Of a stretch of DNA of 64,000 nt, positions 12,801 to 23,686 are shown piece after piece; positions within the stretch are counted from its first letter, which is position 1, and each line of letters starts with the position of its first letter. The notes under the pieces are model-generated. The model was not told the origin of the DNA. It made no database searches and saw nothing but the letters and a program-made list of their open reading frames with translations. The DNA is taken from contig JABMIG010000075.1 in NCBI GenBank assembly GCA_013187285.1, forward strand, positions 496,001-560,000. The letters are read 5' to 3'. Made by a program: the position numbers and the translations under genes. This DNA is from Cyclotella cryptica. Lineage: Eukaryota; Bacillariophyta; Thalassiosirophyceae; Thalassiosirales; Thalassiosiraceae.

Positions 12801-14220
12801 AAAGCATCCAGACAGAAAGCGGGGCTATCCTTCATATAAATCAATTCAAAGCACCAGGTAAAATTGGAATATCTGGCAAAGCAGAAAACGTGACGAAGGC
12901 CGAGCAATTAATTCATGGGGTGTTGAACTATCGTGAGGCACAATTGCAACAGGAATCCCAAAAATCAAGCCTTCGAACCACTGGCACTGTGGCACCCATG
13001 AATAGAATTCGCCCTGATACAGCTTTGAATCAACGAGCTGATCCTTACTCCAACGAGTTTCAAATGCATTCAGACAATCCTACTGTGCCCTCCATGATCT
13101 TACCAAACTTACCGCGCCCTAGACAGGAGGATATCCAATTTCTGCATCAACAACCACCCCAACTGTCATCTGGAAATCTTATCGGGGAGCACATTATGGT
13201 ACGTGTTAGAAATCCTTGGGCTTATTCTTGAAATTCCCGATGACATCTTCCTTTCTCGTCTCCTTTTTTCGTCTCGCATCTAATTAGAACTTTCCTCCGG
13301 GATATGCTCCATACCAAAAGCAGAGTAGTTTAGGTTCATCAAATTCCATTTTACAAGGGCAAAGTCCACTTCAACAGCCACCAAGGCCAACTTCTTCTCC
13401 ATCGATGGTTGATCCCAATATCATTCAACAGCAGGAGTGGACCCGACTATCTCAGACTCACATACCTAATCAATACACGCCCATTTCCCAGTTCCCTAGT
13501 GGGCACATAAGTGGAAACAGTATTTACTTGGGATCTAATAATATCTATGCACCAGTTAGCAACCCCGCACCACAAAACACACATTCCGTGCCAATTGCTG
13601 GCTTTTCTACACTTGGTGGTCAGAATCTAAGCTTCCTCCAGAATCTTGACGCTCCGCGACAAGGTTCCATACTGCCACCACAAGGCCGCCTCGACAGAAT
13701 CGAAAACTTTCTCAACCCAGGAAATCCCAGGCAGGATATTAACGAATGGGGGCTCAATGTTAACGGAGCTACTGTCGGAGACACTTGGAATCAAAGCCAA
13801 ATTGCACATGTTGCACGCAGTCCTCTCAATCCTGGTTTTGCTACACAACACAGTTTACCACTGACTTCCGCTCCAAGTCTTTCTAACAATTTATTTCTGA
13901 ACCATCCCCCAAATAACCCTGGAACTGTCCCTCAATCTTCCGGAAAGCCAAAAATTGACGACAGTGAATTCGTCGACAGCATGTTTGATTCATTAGGCGA
14001 GCCAGGAAAAGATGGTGACGGCCTGCTCAAAGCGCTGAACTCGGTGTCCCTGGGTGGATTGCAACAGGGAGGCACGTGGGGGAGCACCATCAGTGGCTGG
14101 GGTGGGTTAGGGATTAACACCGATGATTCTTCTTCATTATTGCATAGTAACATGAGTGGCAGGATCGGCTTTGATTCCAACAATTTTGGTAATCAGACAC
14201 ACACGAGGGATGAGCGATAG
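9887..14220 (+). CDS. KH-domain RNA-binding protein with Cys-rich (zinc-binding) N-terminus
   Basis: Four exons by splice consensus and frame: 9887–10181, 10277–10478, 10585–13198, 13288–14220, giving about 1347 aa. The start is the first Met before an acidic run (DDDADEDDDDD). Residues ~35–215 hold many CxxC pairs (CDRCDAFYCRACDEMDQC, CKFCGCGLCEDC), a pattern of tandem zinc-binding fingers. About 375–430 is an Ala-rich helix followed by a Lys-rich patch (KKGKKKKKKKDKKK). KH domain 1 (~675–745) has the GxxG loop as IGKGGQRI. KH domain 2 (~885–950) has GRDG, a more divergent copy. The C-terminal third is Gln/Asn/Pro/Ser-rich and probably disordered. KH domains bind single-stranded RNA or DNA, so a role in mRNA regulation is likely; the zinc fingers may add protein or RNA contacts. 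No orthologue named. Confidence 0.85.
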
Positions 14221-14590
14221 CTAGAGGTATGATAATGAGGAAGCTAAGTTTTTAGTTGCACTAACTATTGCACAGTACCGTACTATACTCACCACCCGAA
14301 CGAGAAATTGTTGCCATGAAACTTCGCGAAATAAACTTCTAACCTAACAAGTACTATCTTGAAGCACTTCAGATACCATTCGCCCACATAAATTACTCAA
14401 CGTTATTACAATAAATTGCCACGGAACTCCTCCGCACCATCAACCGTCGATCATAATACTTTGTCGGACATAATCCAACTAAACATCCAAAAATAATTAG
14501 AATTTTACACAGCCGGTCATGATAACGACGCTCTTCGTTATCGAGAAATTATGCATCTATGTCAAGGTTACCATGGCCAAGGGACAGTGA
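14221..14590. other. Convergent 3' intergenic region
   Basis: About 370 bp between the stop codons of the KH gene (+) and CCT7 (−). AT-rich, with AATAAA-like words (near 14329 and 14410); presumably both 3' UTRs. Nothing else seen. Confidence 0.5.
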
Positions 14591-16533
14591 TCAACCTCCC
14601 CCGCGGCCCTTTAGATACGAGACCCCACCGCCAAGGTTGCCTGATCTACTACCACCCTTCCCAGCATTCACTGCATCCATGGCACCGCCCATCATGTTGC
14701 TGAGTGGTTTTTGACTCATGCCCCCTCCAGGAGCGCCCATCATACCAGTAGCAGCACCGGGATCTTGCGAACGAGGATTAACGACAGTCTCATCAATCGA
14801 GAGAATGACACCCGCTGCCTCTGCCGCACTTGCCAAAGAGTTGGACTTATTCTCACTAGGTTCCCAAATCCCCGCCTCGAAAGTATCCATGATATCTCCA
14901 TTCTCAATATCAACACCATACCACTTCCCATCCTCATCTTGAGCATGCTTACGACGAAGTGCTGAAAGGATGTCATTGGAATCGAAGCCGGCATTGTCGC
15001 ACAACTGTCTAGGCACAATTTCAAGAGCTTTAGCAAAGGCATTTACAATGAGCTGTCCCTTCCCGTCAATCGAAAGAGCATGTTCACGTAAATGCTTGGC
15101 AACTTCCAACTCCACGGCCCCACCTCCCGCCACAACGCTCTGTGATTTCAACGAACGCTTGACGACCATGAGTGCATCATGAATACTCCTTTCACTCTCG
15201 GCAATAAACTGCTCACTCCCCCCACGAAGAATCATGGTCGAAGTCAAACTACACGGACACCCCGTAAAAATATTGAACCGTTCATCTCCCACCTGTTTCT
15301 CCTCAAACTCCTCACACGTCCCCAACACCCCCTCATATATTCCATTCGTGGACGTCTGCACCGTCGCCCCCGTCGCCTTTGCAACCCTCTTCATATCCCC
15401 CTCCTCCACCCGTCCGGCACAAAACAATCCCCGATCGGCAAAGTACTGAGTGGCCAAATCTCCAATGGGCAACTTACTCAAAACAATATTCGCACCGCAC
15501 TGCACGCACGCATCCAACTTATCGTAAATGACCTGCCATTCGGCATCGACAATACTCTGATACTCCTCCGGATTCTCTATGCGCACTTCGGCATTCTCCT
15601 TCTCGTTCTTGAGCTCCAGCTCGACATTGAGCAAGAGAATTTTCGGCCGTTGGAACTTTTTGGTCATTTGTTCGAATCCTGCGTAGGAAAAGGTCTTTTT
15701 GAACGCCACGCCCTTGACGAGGAAGGATTGTCGGACGTCTCCCCCCGGTATTTTTTTGATGGCGATCATCCCCCGTAGGTCGTCCAGTCCATCGGGGTGG
15801 GAGGCGAGGGAGGTGACGGCGTCGACGATCATGGGTGCGAAGAGGTCTTGGTGGGAGGCGATGAGTTTGGAGTTGAGAGCGGTGGATGCGGTTTTGAGGA
15901 GCATTTCTTTGCCTTCTGGGGAGGACGTGTCAAAGGCCACGGCGAGAGAGTGTATTTTCTGAACGGCGATGGAGGCGGCGGAGCGAATGTTCCGAATGAG
16001 GATTTGGGGATGCACGCCCTCTTCGACGAAGGGCTTCATTTGTTTTAAAATCTCCACGGCCAGCAGGACGACGCTGGTCGTCCCGTCGCCCACTTCGGCG
16101 TCTTGACTCATGCTGATGTCCACCAGCGTCTTGGCGGCGGGGTGCTCCACCTCGAGCAGACGCATGATGGTGGCGCCGTCGTTGGAGATGGTCACCTTGC
16201 GGCCGTCGGCGATGAGTTTGTCCATGCCGCGTGGGCCTAGCGTGGTGCGCACGGCGTCAGAGATGGCCTGGCAGGCGTTGATGTTGCTGATGAGCTGGGC
16301 TTTGCCCTGTGTGGAGAGGGACGCGATGAGGTGTGGTTGGTCGTCAGAGCAGTGGAACGCGGAAAATGATGCAGCGATACAATACTTTGATTTCAATGAC
16401 GATATGATTCCCATCTCACTCTCCCACACTCGGAACACAACGCAAAACACGCAGCAACGAGACTTCTCACCTGCGACGTGTCCGTTCCCTCGCGCAGCAG
16501 GATGATTCCCGGTCTCATTCCGTATGGCATCAT
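14591..16533 (-). CDS. CCT7: T-complex protein 1 subunit eta (CCT7), cytosolic chaperonin
   Basis: Group II chaperonin subunit eta, one of eight in the TRiC/CCT ring that folds actin, tubulin and WD40 proteins using ATP. Two exons: 16471–16533 (21 codons, [18 protein letters not shown]…) and 14591–16306, joined across a 164-nt GTGAG…CACAG intron, giving 592 aa, somewhat longer than the usual 540–560 for CCT7. Signature motifs are present: [11 protein letters not shown], the ATP-binding [11 protein letters not shown], and near the end the eta-type [13 protein letters not shown]. The starting MMP…ILLREGTD agrees with eta of animals and plants. The C-terminus is a Gly-rich tail ending in GGG, as in CCT chamber tails. 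It shares a ~516-bp divergent promoter with the APC8 gene. The 5' half is clearly more GC-rich than the 3' half. Confidence 0.96.
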
Positions 16534-17049
16534 GGTGGCGATCGATTTCAAATTGTGCGAAGGGCTGTGTTAGAGACGATACGGACGATTGTGAATATCG
16601 ATAGACGATGGATGATGGACGACGGACGATTTTTGGATTTGAAAATAATGATGATGAGCCGCGGGGTGGTTGCAGACCATACTACTTACTCGTACCATAC
16701 TACGTATTGTACATAATATTCTCTTGCGCGTGATAGTATAGTACCTTGCATTCAAGAAGAGGCTACAATGAAATGCATTGGCACTATAATTATTCAATCA
16801 AGGGCATAATCGAAAGCGACGAATTCTCTACGGACAGACGAAAACCACAGACAGAACAAAAAATAATACCATATCGTACCTGCCCATACAAAAATATAAC
16901 ATGTCATCTCTGAGAGACTGGCAAGCGAGAAAAGCAATGAGAAAGCAAGGGATGCAGCCGAGCAGCATCCGGCACGAGCCTCTCATCGTAGGATAGCTTG
17001 CCGGTAGAGCAACGCGCCAGCCCAACAAGCTGTCCCTACATACCAAACG
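16534..17049. promoter_or_regulatory. Divergent promoter region between CCT7 and APC8
   Basis: 516 bp between the two start codons on opposite strands. Contains several copies of GTACCATA/TATCGTAC-like words (around 16679–16712 and 16866–16885) and no credible coding. No TATA box at a fixed place could be decided. Confidence 0.45.
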
Positions 17050-19593
17050 ATGGCGTCCCAACGCAACAGCAACCGCCACCCCGGGCGCCAAAGCCCACCC
17101 CACGAAGAAGAAGAAAGCTTCAGCACCGCCATGAGCCTCGACGAAAGCAGCATTCACCTCTCCGTCTCTCACCACCTCGCCTCAGCCACGCCCTCGTCCT
17201 CCCTTCGTCGCTCCAGTGGAATTGGTGCCGCACCATCATCGTCGGCCGTCCCTTCTGGAGTCACGGGCAATTACTTGTTCTCTCCCGAATCGACGAGCAT
17301 GTCCATCTCGGGGATGGAGCACACTCCTCCCTCTCTCTCGCCAAAGATATTAGGGCGGCAACGGAGCATCGGCAAAAATCCAACATTGCAAGAACGCCTG
17401 CGGAACAAGACGTTGTCCATTGACACCATTGGAGGATTGAAGCAGAGCAAAGTCATCAGTCAGGAGATGACCCACGACAATGATGCAGAAGAGCTGGAAC
17501 CATTGGCGATGGCGGACGAGGAATCGCAAACCACATCGTCGTGGAATAACGATTGGGACGTCAACGACGCCAGGGTGCAATTGAGAAGAGCCAGCGTGGA
17601 ATGCGGCAAGAGGGGATTGAAGGTGGCCAGTCGTTGGGCCTCGGAACAGCTTGTTGGATTGCCTCCATTGTCCTCCTCCTACGGTGACGCGTCCGCGCCG
17701 TCCTCGCAGTGGAAAATTCAGGAAGCGGACCAATATCACGATAGGACGAACATGACGGATGCCGAAGTGTACGCCTTTTCGCTCTTTGACATGGGAGAAT
17801 ACAGTCGAGCCGCTCACGTCTTGAGTTCGCCATCATTATCCCACAATGGATCGGATGATTCTACCAACGGGTCATCCTTTGGTGTCATTCATCCTCCGCG
17901 GAACGATTTGACGGCGTCGGGCATATACCTTCGAGCATTTGCACTGTATCTCGACGGAGAACGACGGAAGGAGGAACAGGTCACGGAGCTGCGTGATCCG
18001 TTGGAGAGAACTTCGGTGAAGAATGAGAATTTGCCCCGTTTGGAGGTGGAGTTGCGACGAGCGTACAGGAGGAGACAATTGGATGCGTTTGGAATGTATG
18101 TTTATGGAGTGGTGTTGAAGGGGTTGAGGGGTGCAAGGCGACCGATTGTTCCGAAGATAGGTGCCGTTAAAGATGAGGAAAAACAAGATGCAGCTCATGA
18201 GATATTCATTCGTTCCATACTGAAATATCCATACAATTGGTCGGCGTGGCTAGACTTGGCAGAAATATGTGTAGAGGATCCGTCGATAGATCAAGCGGTG
18301 GAGCGGTTGTTGCTTCCCATCTCTGGTCATTGGATGTATCATTTCTTTTGCGTACATGTCTTTATCGAAAATAAGGCCAACGAGAATGCCATTGCCGTCA
18401 TTGACAAATTAGTGCATGGGAATTATGACGGAGAAGACGGAGAGAATACGGCGTCTTCAGGATTCTTTGTTCAGAGTGCCTACCTGCAAACACAGTTGGC
18501 GATGGCGTACTACGATGTTCGAGACTACGATTCAGCGCATGAACATTTCCTCTCACTGTCAGAACGGGAGCCTTACCGTCTAGATCATATGGATGCATTC
18601 TCAAATGTTTTATACGTCAAAGACCAAAAGGTGGCATTGTCTCACCTCGCACATCGATCCGTTACCGTGGATAAATTCCGTCCGGAAACGTGCATAATTG
18701 TGGGCAATTACTATTCGAGCAAAGGCCGTCATGAAAAGGCCGTGCAATACTTTCAAAGAGCTTTGAAGCTCAATCGAAATTATTTGAGTGCTTGGACATT
18801 GCTTGGACATGAATACATTGAAATGAAAAATACTGCTGCTGCTATAGAAGCCTATCGTCGTGCCGTTGATATCAGTGATCGTGAATACCGAGCATGGTAT
18901 GGATTGGGTCAAACATATGAAATCATGAATATGCTACTACATGCACTCTTTTATTTTCGTAAAGCGGCTGCGCTCCATCCTCACGATGCACGAATGTGGT
19001 GTGCCATTGGAGGATGTTTGCTCGGCCTCGATCGACGAAATGATGCAGAGAAGAGTTATGAACGCGCCGTATCTTTGGGTGATGGGGAGGGCATTGCCAC
19101 ACGAAAGTTGGCAGAGTTATATCGAGAAGACGGGGACGAGGAGAAAGCTGCCAAGTGTTATCTCCGTCATTTAGAGCTGAGGTATCACTCTCAATTATCT
19201 GGTCAGTTTACTGGTGCGAGTGCTGACACTTCGCCTGCAGCATTAGAGAATGTTGTAAAACATGTTCGTGTCGACGAGCCGGAAGCCGAGGCATTGTTGT
19301 ACCTTGCATATTATTATCGGGACAATCTAGAATACGATGTTGCTATATTATGTGCTACAAGATTAGAGGACTACCCCGGCCCGGAAAAGGAGCAGGGGAA
19401 AAGTTTACTTCGGGACATCCGTTCGAGGATGGACCAGCAGGCGGGCGGGAGAAGGCCTGGTTATCCACCGCGGTCTCCGTCTACTCCTGCAATGAATTCA
19501 AATAATATGAGGAGAGGGAGAGGCATCACTGATTTATCTATGGATACTACTTCACTTGCCAATGCGGAGTCATCTTTTGAATTTTCACCGTAA
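17050..19593 (+). CDS. CDC23: Anaphase-promoting complex subunit 8 (CDC23-like TPR protein)
   Basis: Single-exon gene, 847 aa. APC8/Cdc23 is a TPR scaffold of the anaphase-promoting complex/cyclosome, the ubiquitin ligase that triggers anaphase and mitotic exit. The N-terminal ~210 residues are Ser-rich and low complexity, an extension compared with typical ~560–600-aa orthologues. The conserved part starts near residue 225 (ADQYHDR…) and includes FGMYVYGVVLKGL and ILKYPYNWSAWLDLAEIC, both characteristic of APC8. A run of TPRs lies at about 550–720 (for example NRNYLSAWTLLGHEYIEMKN, then REYRAWYGLGQTYEIMNM). The C-terminus (~800–847) is a basic Pro/Ser tail (GGRRPGYPPRSPSTP), a plausible CDK phosphorylation region. 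Start chosen as the first Met of the long frame; a later Met could be used. Very likely the only APC8 in this window. Confidence 0.93.
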   Translation: MASQRNSNRHPGRQSPPHEEEESFSTAMSLDESSIHLSVSHHLASATPSSSLRRSSGIGAAPSSSAVPSGVTGNYLFSPESTSMSISGMEHTPPSLSPKILGRQRSIGKNPTLQERLRNKTLSIDTIGGLKQSKVISQEMTHDNDAEELEPLAMADEESQTTSSWNNDWDVNDARVQLRRASVECGKRGLKVASRWASEQLVGLPPLSSSYGDASAPSSQWKIQEADQYHDRTNMTDAEVYAFSLFDMGEYSRAAHVLSSPSLSHNGSDDSTNGSSFGVIHPPRNDLTASGIYLRAFALYLDGERRKEEQVTELRDPLERTSVKNENLPRLEVELRRAYRRRQLDAFGMYVYGVVLKGLRGARRPIVPKIGAVKDEEKQDAAHEIFIRSILKYPYNWSAWLDLAEICVEDPSIDQAVERLLLPISGHWMYHFFCVHVFIENKANENAIAVIDKLVHGNYDGEDGENTASSGFFVQSAYLQTQLAMAYYDVRDYDSAHEHFLSLSEREPYRLDHMDAFSNVLYVKDQKVALSHLAHRSVTVDKFRPETCIIVGNYYSSKGRHEKAVQYFQRALKLNRNYLSAWTLLGHEYIEMKNTAAAIEAYRRAVDISDREYRAWYGLGQTYEIMNMLLHALFYFRKAAALHPHDARMWCAIGGCLLGLDRRNDAEKSYERAVSLGDGEGIATRKLAELYREDGDEEKAAKCYLRHLELRYHSQLSGQFTGASADTSPAALENVVKHVRVDEPEAEALLYLAYYYRDNLEYDVAILCATRLEDYPGPEKEQGKSLLRDIRSRMDQQAGGRRPGYPPRSPSTPAMNSNNMRRGRGITDLSMDTTSLANAESSFEFSP

Positions 19594-21768
19594 GAGGAAA
19601 GGTTCAAAGTGTCAGACCTGCAACAAATCATGGATGATTACTTTTTTTTTGTTGAGAAAACGAATGTTTTCTTCACACACATGAACTCATAAAAATCAAT
19701 AAGCTTTAACAGATAACAATATCTTACATTTCTTTAACATGTATTATCAGTGAAAGGGCAAATACGACAAACATTTGATTGATCTCATTATTTGTCATAA
19801 TTACTCCCTACGAATTATGGTTAGGCTATGATAACGACAGCGCTTATATGAATGGCCCCAAACTGGAGCCATGGGGTGTGCGACTGCACCTAATAATGAT
19901 GATCAACTCAGATTTTTTCTCATCCAGAATTAAGGAATGATACTTGTTTTTTTGTAGAAATAAGAAACTATGTGATCATTATCATATCTCACATTTCATG
20001 CTCACCCGTCTCATGACAAATCTCAGTCACCTTACTAATTCTGGAACAGAGTATAGTAGTCTGATGAAGCCATAGTCTTTATTTTAAATGTTAAATTGGG
20101 ACTTTCCTGTGCATTAAAGCTGCAGGGTTGACTGGATGAATGGGACACATTGGATTCAAGCTTTTGGAACATTTTGAGAAGGCTATGAGGTTGTATGCAA
20201 CTCAAAACGATGGCTCTTTTTAAATGTCTACAGTGAGATGAAAAGACAGAGCCGTGATGTTCCTGTTTCAGTATCCTTCTGATTGGAATATGATTGCTGG
20301 TGCTTCAGTATTGACTTAAATGTTGACAAGGCATGTTTGGAAGGAAACTGTTGATGATAACAGAATTACTGGAATGATCATGATACAGCAATACATCATC
20401 ATGTTGGAGGAAGAGATACTGTTGATGATTAAGGATATCTTGAGTCTTTATGCTGTTGAGAACATAAGTTTTCCTGCTGTTGTAGTTGTAGAGAAATTTT
20501 GTGTGCACAAATCAGTAGACGGATGGACAAGACCACAGAAAGAATGACAGAACAAAGCATACATTCTGCTGCTACTGTTCCTGCTTTCACATACGCGATT
20601 GTTCTTGGATGTCATCATCAAATGAATATGACTATATTATGATGACATGGATTCATTGTAGAGTGCATTTTGGTTTGTCTTATGAATAACAACTCAACTA
20701 TTTTGTATTTCGTTTTCCAATTTTAGCATTCTTCACATCACATCAGACAGAAAGTTGTTTTCATATTATCTTCCAACAAATTTCTAGTCAAAATGATGAC
20801 AGAAATCATTTTCTGCTGGCAAACAGGATGTCACAAAACTGAAGAAGTTTTTGGTTCCAAGGTGCATGTTTTCCTGCCAAAAATCTCCAATGATCATGCA
20901 AAAATAAGGTCAACTCTGATTGAATACAATGATCATATGATAATATTTTTCACAGATCCATTATTAGGTAATAAAGTGATATGAAATTTTAAGCAAAAGT
21001 TGGTATGTTTATGTAGTAGACTTCACTTTTTAGCAAGTTGCACTTCATTTTGGCAAGTAGCAAGTTAGGATCATTCTATGGTGGATCGTAGTTGTTTTGT
21101 GGGACTATTATTTAGGTGCATTGTTCTGAAGAGGTGTGGAAAGAGGCCCTGAAATCATTGGAAGCATGTTTGATAATCCTATGTCCTTTGACTTCTCCCC
21201 TACTCTACCTTACTCCACCACCCTTATAGGCTGTCCACAGGCAGAAAAATTATGATACTTTCACACATTTAACCCTTGAAACCGTTGCCAGATAGACAAA
21301 GTATGCACCCTTGTCCGCAGGCAGAAAATTTGGATCATAGTGTCATACCTAAGTTTCTGTTAAATAAAAAGGAACAATTCTCAGAATTTCCTAATTCAAT
21401 TGCCATCACGGCAATTTTGTATGATGCTCGCCATACCTCATTCTTCATTTGAGTTCATGAGTGTTGGAGGCTGTTGCAATCGCCAATGAGATATTCCCAT
21501 GTCATTATCAGGTATTACTGTACTTTTTCACACTTGTTGAGAGCGTCAAGGGACGAATAATAAGGATCGTGCGAGATACCACGGAAGGGGGGAGAAGATG
21601 AGAGCAAAAGTTAGGAGGGAGAGTGGGATTCGACATTGTGGGGAATCGATGAAAGCAAGATTCTGATGATTTGCGTGCGCCACTGACCAAGATGTACACA
21701 TGACAGATCTGATACCAAAAAGGTAGGGAATGGTGTTTGATCTCTGGTCGGGCAAATGTTCTTTCTGA
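19594..21768. other. Gene-free stretch
   Basis: About 2.2 kb, AT-rich, with only short accidental open frames. I see no domain, no clear repeats apart from scattered AT-rich inverted words, and no RNA gene. It ends at the TIR element starting at 21769. Confidence 0.5.
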
Positions 21769-22473
21769 CCAGCAAGACAGGCAACTTGCAAAAACTTTAC
21801 ACATTTTGGCGAGAAAATTTCAGCAAAGTGGCGACTCCTAAAATTCTGTTGACCTGCACGACACAAACGGAAGACATTATGATGACTCCGGAAAAGAAGT
21901 GATGAATCACCACTCAAGTGACCACAGATGAGTCGTCAAAATGTTGTAACTGACCACCTGGTTACTAGCCCCAGAGTTTTCAGGTACGACCCGGTGACAA
22001 CAACCAGAGTCGTCACTTACGATCCAGTGACGACCAACTGAGTCGTCACTTATGACCCGGTGACAACCCCCAGAGCTGTCACTTACAACCAACCGACTAC
22101 CTGCTGTCGTCAGTTAAGACTCCGTTACCTTGACGACACACATAGTTAATGACCCTCCAAATTGTCACTTTTGACCTGGTGACGACCTGCACTGTCATCA
22201 GTTACGAACTGGTCACGACCTGCACTGTTGTCATTTATGACCTGGTGATGACACTGAAAGTCAACAGTTACGACCTGGTGACGACACTGAAAGTCGTCAG
22301 TTACGATTGATAATGACCGCTTTGTCATCAGTTAAAGAATTAACTGACGACTCGGACGACCCAACTGACGACAAGTGACGAACCGACTACTTTAGTCGTG
22401 ACTGAAGTGACAACTTTCGCCCAAATTATTCGATAAAAACAAGATATTTTTTGCGAGTTGCCTGTATTGCAGG
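21769..22473. mobile_element. TIR element A: short non-autonomous element filled with TGACGAC/GTCGTCA tandem repeats
   Basis: 705 bp. Left end CCAGCAAGACAGGCAACTTG, right end reverse-complements to CCTGCAATACAGGCAACTCG: inverted terminal repeats of about 30 bp including a GCAAAAA run. A second inner block, TTTTGGCGAG left and TTTGGGCGAAA right (inverse), also pairs. Between about 21904 and 22400 the body is an imperfect tandem repeat of roughly 33–36 bp built on TGACGAC, GTCGTCA and TTACGACC. No coding capacity. No obvious target duplication. A longer relative with the same ends lies at 43759–46232. Confidence 0.75.
21904..22400. repeat. Imperfect ~34-bp tandem repeats with GTCGTCA/TGACGAC core (inside element A)
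   Basis: Successive blocks such as GTCGTCACTTACGATCC, GTGACGACCAACTGA and GTCGTCACTTATGACCC recur with a period of roughly 34 bp; the core word appears on both strands. Confidence 0.75.
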
Positions 22474-22763
22474 AAACAACCGGTTTAGGACGAAATTCAC
22501 GGGAAATTTTCTATGCCCTAACAAAGGCTTAAATAGAATAAAGTTTCCCGACAACATTAGACGCAGGTTTGAGAAGATTGGGAAAAGCATTTGTTAGCTA
22601 GCATAAAGAAAAAAATTCGTCAAGCGTACAGGACACGTTGGATCGAGTTCCTCGATATTTTGGCGAGAGTACGTCTATGTTATAAATAGTTTTTATGACT
22701 AAGCATTCTTCGCAGAAAGTCCGTTTGGCATCTGTCCTCCTCGCTCAACGGAAGCAAGTCTCC

Positions 22764-23056
22764 CGTGATGAATGGGAGGCTCTCGATTCATGGGAACCCT
22801 CCCGTGATTTCCCATGAATCATGGGAACCTCCCACGAATCATGGGAAACTCCCATGAATCACGGGAGCCTCCCATGATTCATGGGAAGTGCCCGTTATTC
22901 ATGGGAAACTCATAGCGAATCCCTTACTTCAATTCACAGGAGGCTCCCATGATTCATGGGAGGTTCCCATGATTCAAGGGAGGCTCCCATGAATCGCGGG
23001 AGTTTCCCATGAATCACGGGGCACGTGAAATCATGGGACTCCTCCCATGAATTACT
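22764..23056. repeat. Cluster of ~20-bp palindromes (CCCATGAATCATGGGA)
   Basis: About 290 bp made of at least ten tandem, slightly varied palindromes of the form TCCCATGAATCATGGGA, separated by 1–6 bp. The unit is self-complementary, so each could form a small stem or be bound by a dimeric protein. Variation (CACGGG, CGCGGG, AAGGG) shows age. Confidence 0.8.
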
Positions 23057-23254
23057 TGTATCCCTTGAGCGATATGACTTTTCCAACGGACATTAAGGGG
23101 AAAGAAAGCTTCTCATCGGATAAGAACACCGACCGTTTAGAAAATGAAAATTGTGTAGAAAGAACGAATCATTCGGCTCTAGAACTGAGTCAACGCCTCG
23201 CCGAATCAAGATTTTTTTTAAAATCTTAGTTGTGTTGGAAACTGAGCCGTTTTC

Positions 23255-23320
23255 TCCTTCTTCTTCTCCTTCTCCTTCTCCTTCTTCTCCTTCTCCTTCT
23301 TCTTCTCCTTCTTCTTCAGT
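23255..23320. repeat. CTTCTC/CTTCTT microsatellite
   Basis: Simple pyrimidine repeat of 6-bp and 3-bp units; it produces false open frames rich in Ser/Pro or Glu/Gly. Confidence 0.9.
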
Positions 23321-23643
23321 GAGACAGTTTTTTTGCTTTTTGCCAAAACAGGTACTTACCATGAAGTTGATGTCAACTTACCTGTAAATAATTCATTTTT
23401 CGCTTGGACTTACATGGGTAGTCTTAGTGTTTTAATATATGCCTACCTTTAAAAATATATCTTTGTGTGTAACGTCTGACATTATTTTCAACAATGTTTC
23501 TGTAAACTTTAAGGGAACATTAGTCACAAATCATTTTAAGACATAGAGACGAAAAATTTTAAACAAGGGTTCTTTAAAACTTGAAGGGAATGTTATCGTG
23601 TCACAAAAGAGTGTGTAACAAGAAAATGATTTCACAAACTAAA

Positions 23644-23686
23644 AGGCGCGGGAGCGCGGCGCGCTGGCTTGCGCGCGCTCCCGCCC
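23644..23686. repeat. GC-rich imperfect hairpin
   Basis: GCGCGGGAGCGCGGCGCGC is followed after a few bases by GCGCGCGCTCCCGCCC, which is nearly its reverse complement (GCGGGAGCGCG pairs with CGCGCTCCCGC). The surroundings are AT-rich. Confidence 0.65.

Noticed and set aside
15179-15778. 199-aa open frame antisense to CCT7
   Set aside because: Shadow of the highly conserved CCT7 coding strand; no independent protein features.
21907-22328. Short repetitive frames (VVSDDSG-like) in element A
   Set aside because: Produced by the ~34-bp tandem repeat.
22764-23056. Possible CRISPR array
   Set aside because: Units are contiguous palindromes without spacers of uniform length, and the DNA is eukaryotic nuclear.
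23093-23362. Glu/Gly-rich frame over the CTTCTC repeat
   Set aside because: Microsatellite artefact.
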